From Sphingobacteriia bacterium (GTDB lineage: Bacteria > Bacteroidota > Bacteroidia > Chitinophagales > Chitinophagaceae), in contig REAV01000197.1 in NCBI GenBank assembly GCA_004294465.1, positions 1 through 10,593 of the forward strand: 10,593 bases of DNA, read 5' to 3'. Below the pieces are notes generated by a model, which did not search any database, was not told the origin of the DNA, and worked only from the letters and a program-made list of their open reading frames with translations. Both the position numbers and the translations under genes were made by a program. Of the stretch, positions 5,293-10,593 are shown piece after piece. Position 1 is the stretch's first letter. Each line of letters opens with the position of its first letter.

Positions 5293-7737
5293 ATGAAAAA
5301 TCTAGTAAAAACCCTATTTCTGTTTATCGGAATAGCCATTAGTTATGCTTCAATTGCTCAACAAAGCAGCTATTTAATCAAAGGAAGCATTAAATCCAAT
5401 CAGTCACCAATCGAATCGGTTCTGATCAGTTTATTAAAATCAACCGATTCTAGCTTGGTAAAAACAACCTTATCAGACAAAAATGGCCTGTTTGATTTCG
5501 AAAAAGTGCCTGGAGGAACCTATATAATTTCAGCCAATTTGGTTGGGTATCAAAAAATCTTCAGTCAGCCATTATTAGTTAATAAAAATATACAATTACC
5601 CGATTTACAATTGGTTTCCACCAATAAACAACTAGCTGAAGTTACGGTTAGCTCAAAAAAGCCATTAGTGCAGCAATTAACTGATCGTATGGTAATAAAT
5701 GTAGATGCATCACCTACTAATGTAGGGGCTAGTGCATTGGAAGTTTTGGAAAAATCACCCGGCATTACGGTTGATAAAGATGGCAATATCAGTTTGAAAG
5801 GCAAGGAAGGGGTAATGGTATATATGGATGGTAGGCCTTCGTATTTGTCGGGACAAGACCTGGCCAATTTACTAAGGAACATGCAAGCCAACCAATTGGA
5901 TCAAATTGAAATCATGACCAATCCTCCTGCTAAATATGATGCTGCCGGAAAAGCGGGGATTATTAATATCAAAACAAAAAAGAACAAAGTTTTTGGTTTT
6001 AATGGATCTGTAACTGTTGGCTATGGTCAGGGTGTTTATGCAAGAAATAATCAAAGTGTAAACTTAAATTATAGAAAAAATAAAATAAATGTCTTTGGAA
6101 ATATTGGCCATAATGATAGAGAAAGTTTTCAAAATTTAACTATCAATAGAAGTTTTATTGACAATAATTCTAAGAATATTGTTTCTCTTTTTGAGCAAAA
6201 TACAATCATGAGAAACTCAAATAGTAGTTATAATGGAAAAATTGGTGCGGATTATTTTGTAGACAAAAAGACTACTATAGGAATTGTAGTGAATGGTTTT
6301 GTCAATCCAAATCAACAATTGAGTGAAGGAAATATCAATATCTTTAATGCAAATCACGCTTTACTGAGCACTACCAGAGCCGTTTCCAATTCTAATAATA
6401 AATGGAAAAATATAAGCTCAAATTTTAACATTAGACATCTGCTTGATACAGTAGGAACAGAAATTACTTTTGATGCAGATTATTTAAAATACAATAGTTC
6501 CAATAATCAAGCATTAAGCAATGCATATTTTAATCAGTCTGGAATTCCTTCGGCAAAGCCAGATACATTGCTTGGATATTTGCCTCAATCAATCGATATC
6601 TATAGTGTAAAAATTGACTATTCGCATCCATTAAAAAAAGGAGCAAAACTGGAAGCTGGTTTGAAATCTAGTTATGTAACAACAGATGCAAATGCCTTAT
6701 ACGATAGTTTAATTAATGGACAGCGCGTTAATGATGTAAACAGAAGCAATCATTTTATCTATAAAGAAAACATTAATGCAGCTTATGTGAATTTTTCAAA
6801 ACCTTTTGGCGAAAAATTCAGCATGCAATTGGGTTTGAGGGCTGAACATACGCTTGCTAAAGGCAATCAAATTACTACCAATATTCAATTTGATAGAAAT
6901 TATATTCAATTTTTTCCTACTGCCTATTTTCAATACAATCTTAACAAGAGCAATAGTTTTGTAATCAACTATGGGAAAAGAATTCGCCGACCTGATTATG
7001 AAAGTTTAAATCCATTTGTTGAATTTTTAGACAGATATACTTTTGAACAAGGCAACCCTTATCTGGTTCCAGAGTTCAGTCATAATGTAGAGTTAAGCCA
7101 TACATTCAAAGGATTTTTAACCACTACATTAAACTATACCAATACAACGGATATTATTCAAGATGTATTGATTCAAAATAATGCAACCAATGAAACCTAT
7201 ATTAAGAAAGAGAATATAGCCAACCAAAAACAATTTGGCTTATCTGTAAATGCGTCTAATCAATATACAAAATGGTGGAGTGGAAATATTTATATGAATG
7301 TATTTCACAATGAATTTAATGGCATCATCAATGGCGATCAAGTGAATCAAAGTGCGGTGACTGCATTGTTCAATATCAGTCAGCAATTTAAATTCAACAA
7401 AGGATGGTCTGCAGAAATAAGTGGATTTTATAGAACTGAAGGATTGGAAGGTCTTTTTGTAATTCAACCATTCGGAGTTATCAATCTTGGTGTAGGAAAA
7501 CAAGTTTTGAAAAATAAAGGGTCTATCCGATTGAATGTGAGAGATGTATTATGGTCTCAGAGAATCAATGGATCAGCCAAGTATAGTTCAATTGATGTGA
7601 ATTTTCATCAATTCAATGATAATAGAATTGTCAACTTAAGTTTTACCTATCGTTTTAGCAAAGGAAAAGCAACAACAAGTCAACGCAAAAGAGGCGGTGC
7701 TGATGATGAACAGAGCAGGGTTGGGAGTAAGAATTAA
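5293..7737 (+). CDS. TonB-dependent receptor, outer-membrane beta-barrel family (OMP_b-brl_3 type)
   Basis: The 814-residue protein starts with a signal peptide (cleavage likely after S-I-A, about residue 22). A carboxypeptidase-regulatory-like beta-sandwich follows at about 26-108, with the typical D-K-N-G-x-F-x-F (62-69) and G-x-Y-x-x-S-A (75-81) pattern. The TonB plug is at about 113-230, with V-x-Y-M-D-G-R-P (175-182) and the plug-end pattern N-P-P-A-K-Y-D-A-A-G-x-A-G-I-I-N-I (210-226). The rest is a beta-barrel of alternating aromatic and polar strands. The last strand is near F-T-Y-R-F (784-788). A hydrophilic tail of about 26 residues follows, basic then acidic, as is usual in this family and not a truncation. 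There is no SusD gene next to it, so a polysaccharide-utilisation locus is not supported. The substrate is unknown; siderophore, peptide or other nutrient uptake are all possible. It has its own promoter, and its stop codon touches a tandem array. Confidence 0.95.
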   Translation: MKNLVKTLFLFIGIAISYASIAQQSSYLIKGSIKSNQSPIESVLISLLKSTDSSLVKTTLSDKNGLFDFEKVPGGTYIISANLVGYQKIFSQPLLVNKNIQLPDLQLVSTNKQLAEVTVSSKKPLVQQLTDRMVINVDASPTNVGASALEVLEKSPGITVDKDGNISLKGKEGVMVYMDGRPSYLSGQDLANLLRNMQANQLDQIEIMTNPPAKYDAAGKAGIINIKTKKNKVFGFNGSVTVGYGQGVYARNNQSVNLNYRKNKINVFGNIGHNDRESFQNLTINRSFIDNNSKNIVSLFEQNTIMRNSNSSYNGKIGADYFVDKKTTIGIVVNGFVNPNQQLSEGNINIFNANHALLSTTRAVSNSNNKWKNISSNFNIRHLLDTVGTEITFDADYLKYNSSNNQALSNAYFNQSGIPSAKPDTLLGYLPQSIDIYSVKIDYSHPLKKGAKLEAGLKSSYVTTDANALYDSLINGQRVNDVNRSNHFIYKENINAAYVNFSKPFGEKFSMQLGLRAEHTLAKGNQITTNIQFDRNYIQFFPTAYFQYNLNKSNSFVINYGKRIRRPDYESLNPFVEFLDRYTFEQGNPYLVPEFSHNVELSHTFKGFLTTTLNYTNTTDIIQDVLIQNNATNETYIKKENIANQKQFGLSVNASNQYTKWWSGNIYMNVFHNEFNGIINGDQVNQSAVTALFNISQQFKFNKGWSAEISGFYRTEGLEGLFVIQPFGVINLGVGKQVLKNKGSIRLNVRDVLWSQRINGSAKYSSIDVNFHQFNDNRIVNLSFTYRFSKGKATTSQRKRGGADDEQSRVGSKN

Positions 7738-7803
7738 GAGATAAAAGATAAGAGATAAAAGATAAGAGATAAAAGATAAAAGATAAGAGATAAAAGATAA
7801 GAG
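7738..7803. repeat. Tandem array of AGATAAA/AGATAAG heptamers (14-nt period)
   Basis: The 14-mer AGATAAAAGATAAG occurs at 7739-7752, 7753-7766 and 7788-7801, with a 21-nt version (one extra heptamer) at 7767-7787. The array begins immediately after the TonB-dependent receptor's TAA (7735-7737) and ends in decayed GAGTTGAG. Its period and composition match the array at 1-133, in the same orientation. It is likely a dispersed family of intergenic satellites prone to length change. No terminator is visible between the receptor gene and the array. Confidence 0.95.
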
Positions 7804-7837
7804 TTGAGAATTTGTCCAATAACCTATAACTAACAAG

Positions 7838-7875
7838 AATCAATAGTTGGGATTAATCATCTCCAACTATTGATT
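7838..7875. promoter_or_regulatory. 13-bp perfect inverted repeat overlapping the yajQ promoter
   Basis: AATCAATAGTTGG (7838-7850) and CCAACTATTGATT (7863-7875) are exact reverse complements around a 12-nt centre, which itself contains the palindrome GATTAATC (7851-7858). The right arm ends on the first base of the yajQ -7 box. No T-tract follows on either strand, so an operator or RNA hairpin is more likely than a standard terminator, although it could still mark the end of the receptor transcript. Confidence 0.75.
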
Positions 7876-7882
7876 ATCTTTG
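7875..7882 (+). promoter_or_regulatory. -7 promoter element of yajQ
   Basis: TATCTTTG is an exact TAnnTTTG match, 13 nt before the yajQ ATG, so the transcript would have a leader of only about 6-9 nt. The nearest TTG (7847-7849) is 25 nt upstream, slightly longer than usual, and lies within the inverted repeat's left arm. Confidence 0.65.
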
Positions 7883-7895
7883 AAAAAAAAATGTT

Positions 7896-8387
7896 ATGCC
7901 ATCATTTGACATTGCAAGTGCAGTTGATCTGCAAATATTGGACAACGCTATAAATACAGTTAAAAAAGAAATTGCAACCCGTTACGATTTCAGAGATACC
8001 GCAGTTAAAGTAGAGCTCAATAAAAAGGATTTTGTTATTTCCTTGGAAGTTGGCAGTGAAATGCAAATGAAACAGCTGATTGATGTACTAATTAGCAGAT
8101 CAATGAAACAGGGGATTGATGGTTCTGCCTTCGATTTCACTAAAGATGCCTACCCAAGTGGGAAAGTGGTTAAAAAGGAGGTTTCGGTAAGAAATGGCTT
8201 GAAGCAAGAAGATGCCAAGAAAATTGTAAAAATGATCAAAGACAATGGGTTTAAGGTGCAGGCTGCCATTATGGACGATATTATTCGGGTAACCGGTAAG
8301 AAATTGGATGATTTACAGGAAGTTATCGCAAAATGCAGAACTGGAAACTTTAATATTCCGCTTCAATTTGTGAATATGAAGAGCTAA
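7896..8387 (+). CDS. yajQ: YajQ family nucleotide/cyclic-di-GMP-binding protein
   Basis: The 163-residue protein matches the YajQ (DUF520) family over its whole length, beginning with the highly conserved M-P-S-F-D-I. It continues through the V-x-x-E-I-x-x-R-Y-D-F-R segment (about 22-33) and a C-terminal strand with I-P-L-Q-F-x-N (155-161). The fold is two ferredoxin-like halves, and the protein is cytoplasmic. Family members bind nucleotides and RNA, and in Xanthomonas and Pseudomonas one binds cyclic di-GMP and modulates transcription. Whether that role applies here is unknown. The start is fixed by the conserved N-terminus and the near-adjacent -7 element. No terminator precedes the next gene, rpmE2, but that gene has its own promoter. 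Confidence 0.95.
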   Translation: MPSFDIASAVDLQILDNAINTVKKEIATRYDFRDTAVKVELNKKDFVISLEVGSEMQMKQLIDVLISRSMKQGIDGSAFDFTKDAYPSGKVVKKEVSVRNGLKQEDAKKIVKMIKDNGFKVQAAIMDDIIRVTGKKLDDLQEVIAKCRTGNFNIPLQFVNMKS

Positions 8388-8409
8388 AAAACAGCAAAAT
8401 ATCGATTGA

Positions 8410-8441
8410 TTTGGTAAAAACGGCGATTTTTACTAATTTTG
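8410..8441 (+). promoter_or_regulatory. Promoter of rpmE2 (type B L31)
   Basis: TTTG (8410-8413), a 20-nt spacer and TAATTTTG (8434-8441) form the best -33/-7 pair in the window. It leaves a leader of roughly 48 nt before the ATG at 8496. The promoter lies just inside the spacer after yajQ. Confidence 0.8.
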
Positions 8442-8460
8442 CCATCCAAATTAAATAATC

Positions 8461-8478
8461 GTACGGCCAAATCCGTAC
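8461..8478 (+). promoter_or_regulatory. Hairpin in the rpmE2 leader, possible autoregulatory site
   Basis: GTACGG (8461-8466), loop CCAAAT and CCGTAC (8473-8478) form a perfect 6-bp stem in the middle of the predicted leader, 17 nt before the start codon. Ribosomal-protein leaders that bind their own product are known in many bacteria. This could be one for L31, but only one sequence is available, so the assignment is tentative. Confidence 0.4.
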
Positions 8479-8495
8479 CACCTAAACCAAAAATC

Positions 8496-8747
8496 ATGAA
8501 GCAAGGTATCCATCCAGAAAATTATCGTTTCGTTGTTTTCAAAGACATGAGTAACGGTACTTCTTTTTTAAGTAAATCTACAGCTCAAACCAAAGAAACT
8601 ATTACTTGGGAAGACGGTAAAGAGTATCCGGTTGTAAAATTGGAGATTTCAAATACTTCTCATCCTTTCTATACTGGTAAAAACGTATTGGTTGATACTG
8701 CAGGTAGAATTGACAAGTTCAAGAAGCGTTACGCAAAAAAAGACTAA
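8496..8747 (+). CDS. rpmE2: 50S ribosomal protein L31, type B (bL31B)
   Basis: With the ATG at 8496 the protein is 83 residues and begins [11 protein letters not shown], the canonical L31 opening. A frame-extending TTG at 8439 would place the start inside the -7 promoter box and add 19 unrelated residues, so I reject it. The segments S-H-P-F-Y-T-G (54-60) and D-T-A-G-R-x-D-K-F (65-73) are those of L31. The protein has no cysteine at all, so it is the zinc-independent type B form. L31 joins the 50S central protuberance and bridges to the 30S head. It is a single-gene unit bounded by its own promoter and a strong terminator. Type B L31 is zinc-repressed in some bacteria, but nothing here shows a Zur site. 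Confidence 0.96.
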   Translation: MKQGIHPENYRFVVFKDMSNGTSFLSKSTAQTKETITWEDGKEYPVVKLEISNTSHPFYTGKNVLVDTAGRIDKFKKRYAKKD

Positions 8748-8765
8748 TTCAATCATCTTGAATAC

Positions 8766-8796
8766 AAATCCTGCTCTAATCAGCAGGATTTTTTTT
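8766..8796 (+). terminator. Rho-independent terminator after rpmE2
   Basis: AAATCCTGCT (8766-8775), loop CTAATC and AGCAGGATTT (8782-8791) form a perfect 10-bp stem running into a continuous T-tract to 8796. It ends the rpmE2 transcript 18 nt past its stop codon, and the T-tract abuts the bshB1 promoter region. Confidence 0.95.
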
Positions 8797-8810
8797 GACC
8801 ATACATTAAT

Positions 8811-8818
8811 TATCTTTG
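8811..8818 (+). promoter_or_regulatory. -7 promoter element of the bshB1-aguB-aguA operon
   Basis: TATCTTTG is identical to the yajQ -7 box. It lies 10 nt before the ATG at 8829 and 16 nt before the ATG at 8835. A clear -33 TTG at the usual distance is missing; that position is in the terminator's GATTTTTT. A leader of only a few nucleotides is predicted. Confidence 0.65.
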
Positions 8819-8834
8819 TTTCAATTGAATGCTT

Positions 8835-9566
8835 ATGCAATTAGATATTTTAGCTTTTGGTGTGCATCCAGACGATGTGGAATTGGGTTGCTCGGGTTCA
8901 TTATTAGTAGCGAACGCTGAAGGAAAGAAAACAGGAATCATTGATTTGACTCGCGGCGAACTGGGTACGAGGGGAAATGCTGATACTAGATTGAAGGAAG
9001 CCAAAGATGCAGCTAAAATTTTAGGCGTTCATCATAGAGAAAATCTGGAAATGGCTGATGGGTTTTTACAAAATGATGAACCACATCAAAGAAAAATCAT
9101 TGAAGTGATTCGAAGATTTCGCCCATCTATCATATTTGCAAACGCACCGGAAGATCGTCATCCAGACCATGGAAAGAGTGCAAGCCTGGTAGCTGATGCT
9201 GCATTTTTAGCAGGACTAAGAAAAATAGAAACTAGAGATATTGCGGGTAATTCACAAGAAGCCTGGAGACCATCATACGTTTTTCATTATATACAAGATC
9301 GATTTTTAGAGCCCAATTTCATCATTGACATTTCTTCCTTTATGGATCTTAAAATGAAGTCTATTCTTGCATACAATACACAGTTTCATAATCCAAATTT
9401 AGATGAACCACAAACGTATATTTCTTCACCACAGTTTTTAGAAACGTTAAGAGGAAGAGATGCTATGCTTGGAAAAAGAATAGGCGTAGAATATGGTGAA
9501 GGATTCATCACTTATAAAACAATTGGAATAAGCAGTTTAGATGCTATTATTCAAAAAACTACCTAA
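8835..9566 (+). CDS. bshB1: Bacillithiol biosynthesis deacetylase BshB1
   Basis: This LmbE/PIG-L-type zinc deacetylase removes acetate from GlcNAc-malate to give GlcN-malate, the second step of bacillithiol synthesis. The protein is 243 residues from the ATG at 8835, which gives M-Q-L-D-I-L-A-F-G like known BshB1. An in-frame ATG two codons earlier (8829) is also possible. Counting from 8835, H11-P-D-D14 near the N-terminus and H109-P-D-H112 supply the zinc ligands and catalytic Asp. The T-R-G-E-L-G-T-R-G loop (39-47) is also a family hallmark. The C-terminal G-V-E-Y-G-E-G-F segment is the BshB1 type rather than the BshB2 type. It is the first gene of an operon: aguB starts 9 nt after its stop codon. 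No bshA or bshC is in the window, which is normal because these genes are often scattered. Confidence 0.95.
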   Translation: MQLDILAFGVHPDDVELGCSGSLLVANAEGKKTGIIDLTRGELGTRGNADTRLKEAKDAAKILGVHHRENLEMADGFLQNDEPHQRKIIEVIRRFRPSIIFANAPEDRHPDHGKSASLVADAAFLAGLRKIETRDIAGNSQEAWRPSYVFHYIQDRFLEPNFIIDISSFMDLKMKSILAYNTQFHNPNLDEPQTYISSPQFLETLRGRDAMLGKRIGVEYGEGFITYKTIGISSLDAIIQKTT

Positions 9567-9575
9567 TTAATTAAT

Positions 9576-10451
9576 ATGTCAACAGTTAAAATTGGCCTTG
9601 TGCAAATGAGTTGTACAAGTAGTAAAATAGAGAACCGAGCTAAGGCAATTCAAGGAATAAGAGAAGCTGCAAAAAACGGTGCTCAGATTGTTTGTTTACA
9701 AGAATTATTTACTTCTTTGTATTTCTGTGATGTTGAAGATTATGAGCACTTTAAATTAGCAGAACCTATTCCTGGTGAATCAACAGATGAACTAAGTAAA
9801 ATTGCCGCTGAATTAAATGTGGTAATTATAGCATCACTCTTTGAGAAAAGAGCTCAGGGTTTATATCATAATACAACAGCTGTTTTAGATGCTGATGGAA
9901 CTTACCTAGGTAAGTATAGAAAAATGCATATTCCGGATGATCCCGCTTACTACGAAAAATTTTATTTCACTCCAGGAGATCTAGGATATAAAGTATTTAA
10001 AACAAAGTTTGCAACATTAGGTGTGTTAATCTGCTGGGATCAATGGTATCCTGAAGCTGCAAGAATTACTGCATTGATGGGTGCCGAAATTTTATTTTAT
10101 CCAACTGCCATAGGTTGGGCAACTTCACAGGATGAAGCAACCAATATTGAACAATACAATGCCTGGCAAACCATACAACGAAGCCACGCAGTTGCTAATG
10201 GAGTACATGTGGTTAGTGTAAATAGAGTAGGATTGGAGCAGAATGGTTTGATGAAGTTTTGGGGAGGTTCATTTGTATCGAATCCTTTTGGAACTTTATT
10301 GTTTAAAGGCTCTCATGAAAATGAAGAAAATACAGTAATTGAAATAGATCTTTCAAAAACCGATCAATACAGAACACATTGGCCTTTTATGAGAGACCGT
10401 AGAATTGATTCTTATCAACCCATAACCAAAAGATTTATCGACGAAGATTAA
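9576..10451 (+). CDS. aguB: N-carbamoylputrescine amidase
   Basis: This 291-residue carbon-nitrogen hydrolase (nitrilase superfamily) converts N-carbamoylputrescine to putrescine, CO2 and ammonia in the cytoplasm. The catalytic triad is visible as E43 (in L-Q-E-L-F), K116 (in K-Y-R-K-M-H-I-P) and C153 (in L-I-C-W-D-Q-W-Y-P-E). The C-W-D-Q-W-Y-P-E-A-A-R segment, the G-W-A motif after Y-P-T-A-I-G, and the length are typical of AguB rather than of other nitrilases. The assignment is strongly supported by the next gene, which begins like agmatine deiminase, the enzyme that supplies its substrate. The gene starts 9 nt after bshB1 and is read with it. The spacer to aguA is 49 nt, AT-rich and without a hairpin. 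I see no damage to the reading frame. Confidence 0.95.
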   Translation: MSTVKIGLVQMSCTSSKIENRAKAIQGIREAAKNGAQIVCLQELFTSLYFCDVEDYEHFKLAEPIPGESTDELSKIAAELNVVIIASLFEKRAQGLYHNTTAVLDADGTYLGKYRKMHIPDDPAYYEKFYFTPGDLGYKVFKTKFATLGVLICWDQWYPEAARITALMGAEILFYPTAIGWATSQDEATNIEQYNAWQTIQRSHAVANGVHVVSVNRVGLEQNGLMKFWGGSFVSNPFGTLLFKGSHENEENTVIEIDLSKTDQYRTHWPFMRDRRIDSYQPITKRFIDED

Positions 10452-10500
10452 TTACTGATTGTTATTGAGTATTTTTTTCTGGATCATTCAATTTATTTAA

Positions 10501-10593
10501 ATGTCTACTGATTCAAACATCATTACACCAGCTTCTCTTGGATATAGTTTTCCTGCAGAGTTTGCCCCACATGTTGCTACTTGGTTAAGTTGG
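10501..10593 (+). CDS. aguA: Agmatine deiminase, N-terminal 31 codons (cut by window end)
   Basis: An ATG at 10501 opens a frame that runs to the window edge (31 codons). It includes G-Y-S-F-P-A-E-F-A-P-H-V-A-T-W-L-S-W, matching the agmatine deiminase (peptidylarginine-deiminase-like) N-terminus, usually P-A-E-(F/W)-x-P-H-x-x-T-W-(L/M)-x-W-P. The enzyme converts agmatine to N-carbamoylputrescine and ammonia, the step before AguB, whose gene lies 49 nt upstream in the same direction. The catalytic Cys region lies outside the window and cannot be checked. Confidence 0.9.
   Translation, partial: MSTDSNIITPASLGYSFPAEFAPHVATWLSW

Noticed and set aside
5293..7737. SusC-type polysaccharide utilisation locus
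   Set aside because: No SusD-like lipoprotein or glycoside hydrolase gene is adjacent, and the barrel is of the OMP_b-brl_3 type rather than SusC type.
7636..7843. Overlapping minus-strand reading frames of about 62-66 codons rich in Y-L-L-S-F-I across the second repeat array
   Set aside because: They exist because a 7-nt repeat read in triplets gives a stop-free heptapeptide pattern. They overlap the receptor's 3' end, lack a promoter, and are best explained as a repeat artefact.
7738..7895. Insertion-sequence remnant or transposon end (repeat array plus inverted repeat)
   Set aside because: No transposase fragment or target-site duplication is visible, and the inverted repeat arms are only 12 nt apart and centred on a promoter.
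8439..8495. TTG start for L31 adding 19 residues
   Set aside because: The TTG lies inside the -7 promoter box, and the conserved L31 N-terminus begins at the ATG at 8496.

Overview
The window is an AT-rich, gene-dense stretch of an ordinary bacterial chromosome, most likely from Bacteroidota. A Chitinophagaceae-type member is my inference. The evidence is: five copies of the phylum-specific -7 promoter element TAnnTTTG ahead of genes, an outer-membrane beta-barrel TonB-dependent receptor with an N-terminal carboxypeptidase-regulatory-like domain, a bacilliredoxin plus a bacillithiol biosynthesis gene, a cysteine-free type B L31 protein, and the near absence of Shine-Dalgarno sequences. I see no rRNA, tRNA, CRISPR array, transposase or phage gene.

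Layout. Bases 1-133 are a satellite-like AGATAAG/AGATATAAG array cut by the left edge. A small secreted NTF2-like protein follows (188-652, +). It converges, with one base between stop codons, on a minus-strand operon whose members are each separated by 9 nt: TraB/GumN family protein (2672-1809), ECF sigma factor (1799-1302), and a four-helix membrane protein (1292-654) that is a candidate sigma regulator. Upstream on the minus strand is an hsp20 small heat-shock gene with its own terminator. Divergent from it, on the plus strand, are a bacilliredoxin gene with its own promoter and terminator, a long and divergent Lgt-family membrane protein, and an 814-residue TonB-dependent receptor. A second array of the same repeat type directly abuts the receptor's stop codon. 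Then come a 13-bp perfect inverted repeat overlapping the yajQ promoter, yajQ, rpmE2 (type B L31) with a leader hairpin and a strong terminator, and a plus-strand operon bshB1-aguB-aguA that runs off the right edge.

How the genes work together. aguA (agmatine deiminase) and aguB (N-carbamoylputrescine amidase) are consecutive steps from agmatine to putrescine. BshB1 makes the bacillithiol precursor, and the bacilliredoxin 5 kb upstream removes bacillithiol from proteins. The TraB/sigma/membrane trio looks like an envelope-associated regulatory unit. The rest are housekeeping or stress genes without an obvious shared pathway.

I did not find a clear new system. The observations most worth following are a nearly identical 3' element shared by the hsp20 and bacilliredoxin terminators, the paired 14-nt-period satellite arrays, the inverted repeat over the yajQ promoter, and the Lgt-family protein with altered active-site residues.
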